Below, one piece after another: positions 1 to 8,866 of a stretch of 37,375 nt of DNA. This DNA is from Myxococcales bacterium UBA5297. Its GTDB lineage: Bacteria > Myxococcota > Myxococcia > Myxococcales > UBA5297. The notes below the pieces were generated by a model, which did no database searches, had not been told where the DNA came from, and was given only the letters and a program-made list of their open reading frames with translations. Position 1 is the first letter of the stretch, and each line of letters opens with the position of its first letter. The stretch is taken from positions 36,260 to 73,634 of the forward strand of contig DHSB01000105.1 in NCBI GenBank assembly GCA_002408385.1. Reading direction: 5' to 3'. The translations under genes and the position numbers were made by a program.

Positions 1-426
1 GCCGAGGCCGAGCGGCTTCGGCGTGAGGCCGAGGAGAGCAAGCAGCGCGAGGAGGAGGAGAAGCGCCGCAAGGCTGCCGAGCAGCAGCCCAAGGACGGGT
101 CCTTGCTCGATCAGATCGCCGCGCAGGCCGAAAAGCAAGAGGCGGCGCTCGACGCCGCGCCCGCCGCGAGCGCCGAGCCGGTCAAGCCAGCCGACTCGGG
201 CGACGGCGCCGCCGAACCGGCGACGCAGAAGGGTTCCATAGAGCAGGCCCCGATGTCGGAGGTCGACACGGGCAGCGCGCCAGAGCCCGGCAACGAGGGG
301 GCCGAGAAAAAGGCGAGCGCGAACGCCCCCGGCCCCTCGGACTCTGACCGGGAGCAGGAAGCCGAGCCACCCGGCGCCGGTGACGACGAGGCAAAGCAGC
401 CGTCCGCGAACCCGGGCAAGCCGTAG
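1..426 (+). CDS. C-terminal fragment of a coiled-coil, acidic-tailed protein (possible GltE)
   Basis: The reading frame is open from the first base of the window, so the start lies outside it. About 141 codons are visible. The first 35 residues are almost only Ala, Glu, Arg, Lys and Gln, a typical charged coiled coil. A short conserved-looking segment (KDGSLLDQIAAQAEKQEAAL) follows, then about 90 residues of Ala/Pro/Glu/Gly-rich disordered tail. The next genes are cglF, gltG and cglE. In Myxococcus the gene before gltF is gltE (aglT, a TPR lipoprotein of the gliding machinery), so position suggests GltE. No TPR repeat lies in the visible part, so this rests on synteny alone. Any other coiled-coil protein would fit equally well. 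Confidence 0.6.
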   Translation, partial: AEAERLRREAEESKQREEEEKRRKAAEQQPKDGSLLDQIAAQAEKQEAALDAAPAASAEPVKPADSGDGAAEPATQKGSIEQAPMSEVDTGSAPEPGNEGAEKKASANAPGPSDSDREQEAEPPGAGDDEAKQPSANPGKP

Positions 427-441
427 GCCGCCGTCGGCTGC

Positions 442-471
442 TTGAGCTTTGCTCGTAAGCAGGCATATACT
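442..471 (+). promoter_or_regulatory. Sigma-70-like promoter of the cglF-gltG-cglE genes
   Basis: TTGAGC at 442-447 and TATACT at 466-471 are separated by 18 bases. The pair lies in the only sizeable gap between the preceding gene and cglF. A transcript would start near 478 and leave a leader of about 70 bases. Confidence 0.5.
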
Positions 472-545
472 CTCGGGCTTTCAAATCTCGAGCCCCTCCA
501 GCGCGCGTGGGCTACTGGCTCGCGGCGAGAGGGACGGAGGAAGGG

Positions 546-812
546 ATGAAGCGCTTTCTGGCATTGATGACGGTTGCGACGGTGATTCTCGGAGCGCCTG
601 CTGCCTTTGCGCAAGACGTCATTCAGGAGGCCGACAAGACCGTCTACAAGAAGAAGACGGTCATCGACTTCAACGACGTGACCCTCGAGGGCGAATTGAC
701 CAAGCCCGAAGGCAGCTACCTGCTCAACCGCAAGAGGACTCGGTTTGGTAGCCTCATCAAGCTTCGCAACGACTTTCTCCCCGAGTTGCAGAAGTCGGTG
801 GACAATCTTTAG
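546..812 (+). CDS. cglF: Small exported gliding-motility protein CglF (GltF)
   Basis: An 88-residue protein. Residues 1-20 form a signal peptide with a hydrophobic core and a likely AFA|QD cleavage site. The mature part is about 67 residues with the segments KKKTVIDFNDVTLEGELTKP and LLNRKRTRF and a C-terminal LPELQKSVDNL. I recall this pattern from the small CglF/GltF family of Myxococcus, part of the gliding machinery and transferable by cell contact. The ATG at 546 is chosen because GGAGG sits at 536-540 and the signal peptide begins there; the frame is open further upstream to 507 without a good ribosome site. Directly before gltG, as in Myxococcus. The family call rests on memory and synteny. 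Confidence 0.68.
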   Translation: MKRFLALMTVATVILGAPAAFAQDVIQEADKTVYKKKTVIDFNDVTLEGELTKPEGSYLLNRKRTRFGSLIKLRNDFLPELQKSVDNL

Positions 813-995
813 CAACAGTCGCGGAACTGGCGCAGCGCGTCGCTGTCCAACTCGACAGGGCGGGCCTCGAGCAGGCGTGCTCAAGCGGTGCGAGAGGCGA
901 AGGTTTTCGATTTGATGGGACAGCGATCCGGCTTACGATTCGACCCGGACGCAGGCGGCCCCCGGAGCGAGCGGTCGCGGAGGCGAGGTTAAGCC

Positions 996-2861
996 ATGGC
1001 CAACAGCACATTGGTTCTCAAGATCGTCGGTCCGGATGGCGCCGTGCAGGAGGTGACGAAGGAAGGTGCCGACAGCATCATCCTCGGCTCGGGCCTTGCG
1101 GCGGCGGTGAAGGTGGAGGACGAGAAGGTCGCGGGCCTGCACTGCATGCTCAAGCTCGAGGGCGGCGCGGTCAGCCTCATCGACCTTGGGAGCGAGACGG
1201 GTACGAAGGTGCGCGGCGAGGCGATCACTGCCCCAACGGCGGTGAAGGTCGGAGATGTCATCGAGATTGGCGCGACCAAGGTGGAGCTTGTCCGCTGTGA
1301 GATCGCCTCGGCCGAGCAGAAGACGGAAGACGCCAAGCCCGACGAGCAGAAGGCCTCGGCAGAGCTGAAGGAAGGCAAGAAGGACAAGAAGGACAAGAAC
1401 AAGCAGGACAAGCCGCTCAGGCAGGAGAAGGTGGCCGCGGCGCCCGGCGGTGTCAGCGCTTTTGGCAACGTCGCTCGGCTCTTCAACGAGGAGCTGCCTC
1501 CCGAGGAGACGCCTGCCCAAGACAGCAAGCAGCTCGAAGTGGCGATGCTCTGGGGCGACACGATCATCAACGTTCGTCACTTCGCGGACGATGACCAGGT
1601 GACCATCGGTGCCGCGCCGCGCAACCACTTCAACATCTATTCGACTCCGATTGGCGACTCCTTCGCCCTGGCCAATTGCAGCCCGAAGGAGTGCGTGGTC
1701 TGCTTCCCCGCAACCGCCGGCGTGGTCTTGCGGCGCGGCGACTCGGAGAAGACCCGCGAGCAGTTGTCGAGCGAGGGTGCGCTCAAGGCGAGCGACGGCG
1801 CCGTACAGGCTCAGTTGCTCACGATGCAGCTTCACGATCGGGTCCAGGTCACCATCGACAACGTCGCCTTCATCATCCGCTGGGTGCGTCCGCACAAGCT
1901 GATGCCGACCGGTGTCTCCGGCTTCGATCTGTACTTCACCAAGGTGATGACGACGAGCGCGATGGCAGGCATCGTGTTTGTGGCAGCGATGTTCATGACG
2001 GACATCAACGCCGAGTCGCTTTCCGAGGACCTTTTCAAGAATCCACAGCGGTTTGCGAAGCTGGTGATCAAGCCGCCGGAAAAGGAAAAGAAGAAGATCG
2101 AGCTGAAGGTGAAGGAGAAGCAGGTCAAGGTCGAGAAGGAACCGGAGAAGTATGGCGCGCGCAGGGACGAGAACGCCAAGCCTGGCCCCACCATCAACGC
2201 GAACAAGCGCGAGGCCGACCGCAAGAAGGTCATGAGCGCAGGCCTGCTCGGTCTTCTCGGCGGGGGCGACGGCGCTACCTCCAACGTCTTTGGCCAGGGC
2301 GGTATGGGGACCGGACTCAACAATGCGCTCGGCAGCCTGAAGGACTCCGGCGTCGCCGACACCGGGGGTATCGGCGGTCTCGGTTCGCGCGGCACTGGCC
2401 CCGGTGGCGGTGGGACCGGGCTGGGGCTGGCGGGACTTGGCACCAAGGGAGGAGGGCGCGGTGGTCGCGGTGGCTACGGGGCCATCAACCTCGGTGGCCG
2501 CGGCAAGTCGCACACCCGGGTCGTTCCGGGCAAGACGACGCTGAGCGGGTCTTGTGAGCGAACGGTGATTAGCAAGGTCATCAACCGTCACGCCAATGAG
2601 ATTCGTTATTGCTACGAGATGGAGCTCAATAAGGACCCGAACCTCTCGGGCAAGGTGGCGGTCATGTTTACGATCGATCCCACCGGGTCGGTCAGCGACG
2701 CGAACATCGGCCAGACGACGATGAACAACAACAACGTCGAGCAGTGCATCCTTACCCGCATCCGTCGTTGGCGCTTCCCCGAGCCGAAGGGCGGAGGTGT
2801 CTGCATCATCAACTACCCCTGGGTCTTCAAGGCCGCGGGGAGCGACGAAGAGGCCGAGTAG
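996..2861 (+). CDS. gltG: Gliding-motility protein GltG: FHA, one membrane helix, TonB/AgmX-type C-terminus
   Basis: A 621-residue inner-membrane protein. Residues 1-100 look like an FHA phosphothreonine-binding domain (LGSG near 30, GLHCML near 47, LGSETGTKVRG near 63). A Lys-rich linker leads to a second FHA-like or related fold at about 180-300. One membrane helix lies at about 316-336, followed by a Lys/Glu-rich stretch and a Gly-rich flexible segment at about 440-505. Residues 512-612 match the TonB-like AgmX/PglI C-terminal domain (SGSCERTVISKVI, NEIRYCYEMEL, LSGKVAVMFTIDPTGSV, RRWRFPEPKGG). GltG links the cytoplasmic side of the gliding complex to the periplasm and is thought to carry motor force to the outer membrane. 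The ATG at 996 follows a GGAGGCGAGG-like ribosome site. It lies between cglF and cglE, matching Myxococcus order. Confidence 0.85.
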   Translation: MANSTLVLKIVGPDGAVQEVTKEGADSIILGSGLAAAVKVEDEKVAGLHCMLKLEGGAVSLIDLGSETGTKVRGEAITAPTAVKVGDVIEIGATKVELVRCEIASAEQKTEDAKPDEQKASAELKEGKKDKKDKNKQDKPLRQEKVAAAPGGVSAFGNVARLFNEELPPEETPAQDSKQLEVAMLWGDTIINVRHFADDDQVTIGAAPRNHFNIYSTPIGDSFALANCSPKECVVCFPATAGVVLRRGDSEKTREQLSSEGALKASDGAVQAQLLTMQLHDRVQVTIDNVAFIIRWVRPHKLMPTGVSGFDLYFTKVMTTSAMAGIVFVAAMFMTDINAESLSEDLFKNPQRFAKLVIKPPEKEKKKIELKVKEKQVKVEKEPEKYGARRDENAKPGPTINANKREADRKKVMSAGLLGLLGGGDGATSNVFGQGGMGTGLNNALGSLKDSGVADTGGIGGLGSRGTGPGGGGTGLGLAGLGTKGGGRGGRGGYGAINLGGRGKSHTRVVPGKTTLSGSCERTVISKVINRHANEIRYCYEMELNKDPNLSGKVAVMFTIDPTGSVSDANIGQTTMNNNNVEQCILTRIRRWRFPEPKGGGVCIINYPWVFKAAGSDEEAE

Positions 2862-2939
2862 GAAGCAGTTTTTGGCTCTGGCGATGCGTTGTGATACGCC
2901 TCGCACAGGTTTCCCCCCTCAAACCGACGGCAGAGCGAC

Positions 2940-3581
2940 ATGAACCGCAACGCAACGATTCTCGGCGCCGCGCTGATCGCGGCCACGCTCCTGGCCGCGA
3001 CTGCACACGCCGCGACTCCGGCCATGGGTGTTCCCCAGCAGATTCGCTCCGGCTTCTTTGCCGATGTGAACATGGGCGGCGTCTTCACGCTCGGTGGCAA
3101 GAGCGTGATGACGGGCCTCTCCAAGCCCTCGAACGCCCAGGCCTACCTGCAGCTTGGCGTCGGCTATGACGTGCTCGAGTTCCTGAGCGTTGGTGTGCAC
3201 TTTGGGCTCGGGGCGTCTGCTGCGAGCTGCTTCTCGACGGTGGACAACCGCCAAAGCTGCGTCAGCAACGTGGATCCGAAGCTGGTGATGGCCGACAACT
3301 TCACGGTGAGCCTCTTTTCGGCCGAAGTGAGCTACCGGCATCACTTCAACAGCCGTTTCACCCTGCAGCCCCGCTTGCACCTCGGGTATGGCTCGTTTGA
3401 CCCTGTGCCGATGGACGGAGTCAACGGCGCCCCGGTCTTTGGGGTGGCGGTCGGCGCCGAATACGCAACCAACATGGACCACTTCAGCATCGGCCTGGAG
3501 GTTGACTACCGTTTCATGCCGACGCTGTCACCCATGATGCAGGTGATCTCGTTCTATCCGAAGATCAAGTACACCTTCTGA
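2940..3581 (+). CDS. cglE: Putative outer-membrane barrel gliding protein CglE (GltH)
   Basis: A 213-residue protein. Residues 1-24 are a signal peptide (AHA|AT). The mature part has alternating polar/hydrophobic strands typical of a small beta barrel (FFADVNMGGVFTLGG, AYLQLGVGYDVL, VSYRHHFNSRF, FSIGLEVDYRF) and ends in KIKYTF, with the terminal Phe expected for outer-membrane barrel insertion. Two Cys (in ASCFS and QSCVS) could form a disulfide. In Myxococcus the gene after gltG is cglE/gltH, so the name rests on position, size and fold. It follows gltG after 78 bases and is probably co-transcribed. In Myxococcus gltI and gltJ would come next; here the neighbour is a kinase. Confidence 0.65.
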   Translation: MNRNATILGAALIAATLLAATAHAATPAMGVPQQIRSGFFADVNMGGVFTLGGKSVMTGLSKPSNAQAYLQLGVGYDVLEFLSVGVHFGLGASAASCFSTVDNRQSCVSNVDPKLVMADNFTVSLFSAEVSYRHHFNSRFTLQPRLHLGYGSFDPVPMDGVNGAPVFGVAVGAEYATNMDHFSIGLEVDYRFMPTLSPMMQVISFYPKIKYTF

Positions 3582-3726
3582 GCGCGAAAGCGGCTCGAGG
3601 TGATGAACAGGGCCAGACGCGCTTCGCGCCGCGGGTCGCTGCATCGATTGAAGCCTCGCCTGGTGGCTCGCGTCGCCACCCCCCGAAGACCTGGGCCGCG
3701 CGGAGCGAGGAACTGCGCTCCCTTGT

Positions 3727-3755
3727 TTGACGGGTCGTGGGGCTGAGCCTAGGAT
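3727..3755 (+). promoter_or_regulatory. Sigma-70-like promoter of the kinase pair
   Basis: TTGACG at 3727-3732 and TAGGAT at 3750-3755 are separated by exactly 17 bases, predicting a start near 3762. This lies 30 bases before the ATG at 3793. It also overlaps the alternative TTG start at 3727, which makes that longer start unlikely. Confidence 0.55.
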
Positions 3756-3792
3756 TGGCCGTCTAGGTACAGTGCCTTCGGCCCCGAGGTTC

Positions 3793-6051
3793 ATGGAACG
3801 GTTCGGGCGATACGAGCTTCTCAGGAAGATCGCCACTGGCGGTATGGCGGAGATCTATCTCGCCCGTCAGGCGGGGATCGAGGGCTTCGAGAAGCTTCTC
3901 GTCCTCAAGCGGATCTTGCCACACCTTGCCGAGAACGAGGAGTTCGTGGAGATGTTCCTCCACGAGGCCCGTGTCGCGGTCCGTCTGAACCATCCGAACG
4001 TTGTTCAAATCTTCGATCTCGGCGAGGCCGACGGAGCCTTCTTCATCGCCATGGAGTACATCCACGGTGAGGACGCCCGCCGCATCTGGCGCCAATCGGA
4101 GCTCGTGGGAAACCCGATTCCGGTGCCGCTCGTGTGCCGGATCGTGATGGATGCGGCCGCGGGCCTTGACTATGCCCACAAACGCACCGACGCGAGCGGC
4201 GCGCCGCTGCGCATCATCCATCGCGACGTCTCGCCCCAGAATCTGCTTGTCTCGTTCGAGGGGGCCGTCAAGGTCGTCGACTTCGGGATTGCCAAGGCGG
4301 CCGATCAGGCGACGCAGACGCGCTCAGGAGTGCTCAAGGGCAAGTACTCGTACATGAGCCCCGAGCAGGCGAGCGGCAAGGAGATTGACAACCGCACCGA
4401 TCAATTCGCCCTGGGCATCGTATTCTACGAACTGCTCACTCTTCGCCGGCTCTTCAAGCGCAGCAACGACATCCAGACGCTCACCGCGGTCAGCGAGTGC
4501 AAGGTCGCGCCCCCCTCCGGGCTCAACTCGCGCATCCCCGAGGGGCTCGACGCGATCGTCATGAGGGCGCTCGCCCGCAACCCCAACGATCGCTATCGAG
4601 ATCTTTCAGAGATGCAGATGGCGATCGAGGAGTGGCTGCTGGTCAATCAGCAACCCTCTTCGCCCTCCCACCTTGCGGCCTTTCTCAAGGCGATCTATGC
4701 CGACCGCCTCGCCAAGGAGCAAGAGGTCGGAACGCCGGTTTTTCAGGATCCGTCTGAGCCCTCGAGCTCGGTCTCTGCACGGCAGTCTCCCCGGCGAAGG
4801 ACCGGCCTTTCGGCAGTCGGGCAGCCCTCGCTTGGAGAGCGGACGCGCGCGGCGAGGAGGGGATCGCGCCTCGGTGGTTCGCTGGTGGGCAAGCCGGCTA
4901 CCTACTCTGCGCCGCCGCTGGCAGGGAATGAGGACGACGACGAGCCGACCCCCGTCGAGCCTGAGCCAATCACTGGAAGCTCCGTTTCTCGTCTCGTAAG
5001 CCGAATGAGCGGCCGTAAGAAGGCCGCGCTCGGCGCGCTCGGCGTCGCGGTGCTCGCCGCGGCCGCGGGAGTCCTCCTGCTCCAACCTCAGGGGCGCACC
5101 GTCACGACACGCCCGGGCGGCGAGGCTCCGCAGCCAGTTGCCGAGGCGCCTCAAGTGGCCGCGCCAAGATACGCGGGCCTCAAGATCGTGACGACGCCGG
5201 TTGGCGCGAGCGTGGTCGTCGACGGCAAGCGGCAGGAGGAGCCGACCCCGCTCACCGTCGCGGGCCTCGAGCTTGGCGTCCATCAGGTCTTCATCGAGCA
5301 CAAGGGCTACCTCGACGAGCAGCGTGCGGTGAAGCTTGACGAAGAGGGGACGATCGTCCCGCTCAACCTCGAGCTGAGAGCGGACCCGAAGCAGCTTCTG
5401 GTCCGCCTTGTCGTCGAGACTGAGCCGCCAGGCGCAGAGGTTATCCTCGACGGCCAACGGCTTGGCCCAGCCCCGATTTCGAGGATGGTCCGGGCGAACC
5501 GAACGGCCCAGCTCGAGGTGACTCGCGGCGGCTACAAGCTTCTGAGAGAGGAAGTCTTGCTCGGCGCCGGGCCCGAGAAGAAGCTCGTTTTCACCCTGGA
5601 AGCACTGGGGCACCAGTCTTCGCGACAGCCAAGTGGGCCAGCGACGGTGAGCCTCGACTGCGACCCGCCCGCGTCGATTTGGGAAGGAAAGACCTACCTC
5701 GGCCAGACCCCGTTTCGAGGCCAGCTTTCGCCGGGCCGCCATCGGCTCACTCTTGTCAACCGCGACCTCGGCTTCGAGCGCACCGTGCCGTTGGTGCTCG
5801 AGGCAGGCGAGACCGTCGCCCGCTCTTTTCGGCTCGATCAGGGCGATGTGCTCATCGTGGCGACCCCTTGGGCCGATGTCTTCCTGCGTGGCAAGAAGGT
5901 AGGCACCACGCCGATGCCCAAGATGACGCTCTACGAGGGAGAGCATCAGTTTACGCTTGTGAACACCGACCTCGGGAAGAAGAAATCGGTGCTGGTAATG
6001 GTCAAGCCCGGCAGGCTTGAAAAGATGACCGTGGACATGGCCGCCGAGTAA
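3793..6051 (+). CDS. Membrane Ser/Thr protein kinase with C-terminal PEGA repeats
   Basis: A 752-residue protein. The Hanks-type kinase domain is at about 5-280: Gly-rich loop KIATGGMAE, ATP-binding Lys near 39 (VLKRIL), catalytic loop HRDVSPQN with Asp near 145, DFGIAK with Asp near 163, and MSPEQASG in the activation segment. The HRDVSPQN form is common in myxobacterial kinases. A Ser/Arg-rich linker follows, then one membrane helix at about 410-430. The outer part carries about four PEGA-type repeats (TTPVGASVVVDGK, TEPPGAEVILDGQ, CDPPASIWEGK, ATPWADVFLRGKK), likely periplasmic sensor or wall-contact modules. The ATG at 3793 is preferred over the upstream TTG because the kinase homology begins there and a promoter covers the upstream region. 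The second kinase gene lies 25 bases downstream, probably in the same transcript. Confidence 0.9.
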   Translation: MERFGRYELLRKIATGGMAEIYLARQAGIEGFEKLLVLKRILPHLAENEEFVEMFLHEARVAVRLNHPNVVQIFDLGEADGAFFIAMEYIHGEDARRIWRQSELVGNPIPVPLVCRIVMDAAAGLDYAHKRTDASGAPLRIIHRDVSPQNLLVSFEGAVKVVDFGIAKAADQATQTRSGVLKGKYSYMSPEQASGKEIDNRTDQFALGIVFYELLTLRRLFKRSNDIQTLTAVSECKVAPPSGLNSRIPEGLDAIVMRALARNPNDRYRDLSEMQMAIEEWLLVNQQPSSPSHLAAFLKAIYADRLAKEQEVGTPVFQDPSEPSSSVSARQSPRRRTGLSAVGQPSLGERTRAARRGSRLGGSLVGKPATYSAPPLAGNEDDDEPTPVEPEPITGSSVSRLVSRMSGRKKAALGALGVAVLAAAAGVLLLQPQGRTVTTRPGGEAPQPVAEAPQVAAPRYAGLKIVTTPVGASVVVDGKRQEEPTPLTVAGLELGVHQVFIEHKGYLDEQRAVKLDEEGTIVPLNLELRADPKQLLVRLVVETEPPGAEVILDGQRLGPAPISRMVRANRTAQLEVTRGGYKLLREEVLLGAGPEKKLVFTLEALGHQSSRQPSGPATVSLDCDPPASIWEGKTYLGQTPFRGQLSPGRHRLTLVNRDLGFERTVPLVLEAGETVARSFRLDQGDVLIVATPWADVFLRGKKVGTTPMPKMTLYEGEHQFTLVNTDLGKKKSVLVMVKPGRLEKMTVDMAAE

Positions 6052-6076
6052 CGGAGGCCGGAGGGGGGGCCGAGCG

Positions 6077-7927
6077 GTGGAACTGCTGGCCGGCGACAGG
6101 CTAGGTAAGTACGAGGTGGTGGGCAGGCTGGCCGCCGGCGGGATGGCGGAGGTTTACCTAGCCCGATCGCTCGGGCATGGCGGGTTCGCCAAGTCTGTCG
6201 CGCTCAAGCGAATGCTGCCAGAGCTCGCCTGCGAGCCCGGTTTTCGCGAGATGTTCATGCAGGAGGCGACGGTTGCTGCGCGCCTCAACCATCCGAACAT
6301 CGTCCAAATATTCGACTTTGCAGAAGAGCAAGGCGAGCTCTACCTGGCGATGGAATTCGTCCCGGGGGTCACGCTCAGGCAGCTCAATGCAGACTCGTTC
6401 GCCAGGGGCAAGCTTCAGCCAGAGCTGAAGCTCTCGCCCGCGCTTGCCGCTGCGATCTGTCGCGGGGTCGCCCGCGGGCTTGGGCATGCTTGGCAGGCGC
6501 CCGACGAGCAGGGAAGGCCTTCGCACTTCATCCACCGGGACGTCAGCCCGCACAACATCCTGCTGTCGTTCGAAGGAGACGTGAAGCTGGCCGACTTTGG
6601 CATTGCCCGGCCCGCCGAGCGACGCACGAGTGTCGGGCTCCTCAAAGGCAAGCTGTTGTACATGGCGCCTGAGCAGATCGCTGGGCGCGACCTCGACGCC
6701 CGAACCGACGTCTTCGCCCTCGGCATCGTCCTCTATGAAACGGCGATGAACCTTCGCAAGCCGCTGTTCGATGCGAGCGACGAGGGCTTGGTCAAGCAGG
6801 CGGTGCAGGCGCGGCTCGTCGTCCCTCCTGTGCGGATGGACCCGGAGTTTCCCAAGGGGCTGTCCGCGGTGATCATGAAGGCCTTGGAGCGCGATCCGGC
6901 CGATCGCTTTCAGTCGGCCGCCGAGTTCGCCGATGCGCTCCAAGAGGTGATCCATCGAGAAGCGAGAGGCCCGGGAGACTACGACCTCGAAGCCTTCATG
7001 CGGCGCTTCTACCCCGAACCGTCGGTGGCGCGGGGACTGAGGTCGGCGGCTCGTGCGCAAGCCTGCGCTCGCGCGGCGATTGAAGACCCTGCGAATTGTC
7101 GCGCGGAGCTCGCGCGCAGGGGCGACGACCCGTTTGCCGCGACGATCCTTCGCGACAGGGGTGAGTCATTACCTGCAGACTCCCACGACGGCTCGGGCGT
7201 CGATACCAAGCGTGACCGACCCTTGTCGCAGGAAGCTGCGATGGGGCCGAGGCATAGCCTTTGGCGCTGCCGCAAGCGCATCGGCGCGCTGATTGCGATT
7301 GCGGGCGTGGTTCTGACCGCCGGGCTCGCCACTCTGAGTCTACGCAAGGACGGGGTGTCGGCGGACGAACGGGCTTCGCAGGCGACGATCGCGGCTGCCG
7401 CGACGGCCCAGGCGGCTGTGCCGGCCAAGCTCGACGAGGTCTTGCCTGCCCCCGTCCCGGCGCAGCCGAAGGTCGACCGCGTCGAAGGGCCGCAAGCGGC
7501 TCAGCGCGTTGGAAGTGCCCAGCCAACCCCCGAGGCGCCAGAGCCGAGCACTTCTGCCCCGGCCGTCGGCGTAACGAAGGGGCAACGACAGCAAGCGTCC
7601 GAGCAGGCGCCGGTTGCCGTCGCGGTGCCGGCTGCGTCGTCCACCGGGGCGTCAAAGCCCAAAGCGAACGTCCGCAAGCCCACCGCTGAGAAGCGAACGG
7701 GAACCCTCGTCGTGCACGTCAAGCCCTGGGCATTTGTCTGGGTCGATCGAGAGGCTTTTACCGGAAACAGGGACCAGGAAGCCGCGCCGATCATCCACAG
7801 GACCCTGAGCGTAGGACGGCACATCGTTCATGTGCAGGACCCTTCGGGCCGGCAAACGAGCATTGCCGTCATGGTTCGCGCCGGCCAAGAAACGCGCATC
7901 ACCGATCCTTTCGGCCTCGAAGGTTGA
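6077..7927 (+). CDS. Membrane Ser/Thr protein kinase with one C-terminal PEGA-like domain
   Basis: A 616-residue protein starting with GTG. The kinase domain covers about 12-290: RLAAGGMAEVYLAR loop, ALKRML Lys, HRDVSPHN with Asp near 155, DFGIAR with Asp near 172, MAPEQIAGRD. A Cys-containing linker (about 300-390) and one membrane helix (LIAIAGVVLTAGLATLSL, about 403-420) follow. Next is an Ala/Pro-rich spacer of about 110 residues and a terminal PEGA-like domain (GTLVVHVKPWAFVWVDRE to the end). The Gly-rich loop and the start of the domain are close to those of the upstream kinase, suggesting an old tandem duplication, but the outer part has one PEGA unit rather than about four. A run of seven G lies just before the start and may serve as an imperfect ribosome site. 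Confidence 0.9.
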   Translation: MELLAGDRLGKYEVVGRLAAGGMAEVYLARSLGHGGFAKSVALKRMLPELACEPGFREMFMQEATVAARLNHPNIVQIFDFAEEQGELYLAMEFVPGVTLRQLNADSFARGKLQPELKLSPALAAAICRGVARGLGHAWQAPDEQGRPSHFIHRDVSPHNILLSFEGDVKLADFGIARPAERRTSVGLLKGKLLYMAPEQIAGRDLDARTDVFALGIVLYETAMNLRKPLFDASDEGLVKQAVQARLVVPPVRMDPEFPKGLSAVIMKALERDPADRFQSAAEFADALQEVIHREARGPGDYDLEAFMRRFYPEPSVARGLRSAARAQACARAAIEDPANCRAELARRGDDPFAATILRDRGESLPADSHDGSGVDTKRDRPLSQEAAMGPRHSLWRCRKRIGALIAIAGVVLTAGLATLSLRKDGVSADERASQATIAAAATAQAAVPAKLDEVLPAPVPAQPKVDRVEGPQAAQRVGSAQPTPEAPEPSTSAPAVGVTKGQRQQASEQAPVAVAVPAASSTGASKPKANVRKPTAEKRTGTLVVHVKPWAFVWVDREAFTGNRDQEAAPIIHRTLSVGRHIVHVQDPSGRQTSIAVMVRAGQETRITDPFGLEG

Positions 7928-8248
7928 GGCTTCTTTCCTGCCTGCGGTTCTGGGGTTTGGGCGGGCTTCGCGCAGCGCGCTGCTTGGCCAGGTAGCTGAA
8001 ACTTGTCGACTGGGTGCGAGCGACAGTCCGCTTCTCCCCCCCGCTGACGATCGAGACTCCCCCTACACAAGACCAAGCCGAGCTTGGATGAAACTGCCCA
8101 TCAGCCCGGGGTTGTAAGGCGACGGGGCTGAGATAGAGCGAGGGCCCGGAGCAGGCACTCCGAGCCATCAGTGCCGAAACGCGCAGGGGCGTGATCGAGC
8201 TGTTGATGAAACAGCCCGCCGCGCGCGATTTCATCATTCATCGCTCGT

Positions 8249-8640
8249 GTGCCCCGCGGACAGGGGCACGTGGAAAAGCTGCGAGTGGTGATGTGCGTTC
8301 GGCCGGGTTGCGCCGAGCAATTCTCCTTTGCCGGCAGTGCTATCGGGGTCAGCGCTACTGCGGTGAGGAGTGCCGGCGAGCGGCGCGGCGTGAGCAATGC
8401 CGCCGAGCGCAGGAAAAGTACCTTGCGAAGCTAGCCGGGCGGATGCGCCGCGCCCGCGCGTCTGCGGCCTACCGTAGCCGTCGGCGCGCCGGTCAGTGCC
8501 CGCGTCGCCGGCCACGCAGGCGATTCGTCATAGATCAAGGTCTTCGCGCGAGCGCCTTCGACTCGTATCGCTGGCCCCGGGTCGCTCATTGCGCAAGCCG
8601 CGGACGCGCCGGGATGGCTTGGAGCCCTGCACCGCGCTGA
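8249..8640 (+). pseudogene. Frameshifted Cys-rich zinc-finger-like gene of mobile-element type
   Basis: Two frames together give a recognisable protein. One reads MCVRPGCAEQF from 8291; the next frame continues LLCRQCYRGQRYCGEEC from 8323. The join needs a one-base shift near 8322. The combined protein has Cys pairs spaced as a small zinc-binding domain, followed by a long Arg/Ala-rich helix (AARREQCRRAQEKYLAKLAG) and a C-terminal FVIDQG. I recall short Cys-rich proteins of this form next to ParB-like genes and transposition genes in several phyla, which fits the next feature. The frameshift makes it a likely pseudogene. Confidence 0.5.
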
Positions 8641-8659
8641 TCGGGCGCAGGGAGCCGAG

Positions 8660-8866
8660 ATGGCAGACAGCGAGAGCCGCAATCTCGCAATGGGCGAGCC
8701 GGCGGCAATGCGGAGTCTGGAGCTGTTGGGCACCAGCCTGGGCCGAGCGCGTTGCATGTGGCCGGCCCAGCTCGACCGGATGAGGGCCAGCCTTGTCTCG
8801 CACGGTCAGCTGACACCGGTGGTGGCAGTCGAGCGGGTGGGCAGGCTGGAGCTAATCGATGCGGGA
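8660..8866 (+). pseudogene. Truncated ParB-N-terminal-like gene
   Basis: From the ATG at 8660 the frame gives about 68 residues matching the start of a ParB/Srx-type nuclease-like domain: an LDRMRASLVSHGQLTPVVAV core, then a strand and LELID, where family members continue with a Gly-Phe-Lys-Arg motif. Homology stops at about 8864, exactly where group II intron maturase homology begins in another frame. The gene has therefore lost its second half, either by a deletion that also removed the front of the intron or by intron insertion followed by loss. Confidence 0.5.

Noticed and set aside
933..2906. Long open frame (657 codons) on the minus strand opposite gltG
   Set aside because: It is a shadow of a GC-rich gene: Arg/Leu/His-rich, no domains, and the plus strand has clear FHA and TonB-type parts.
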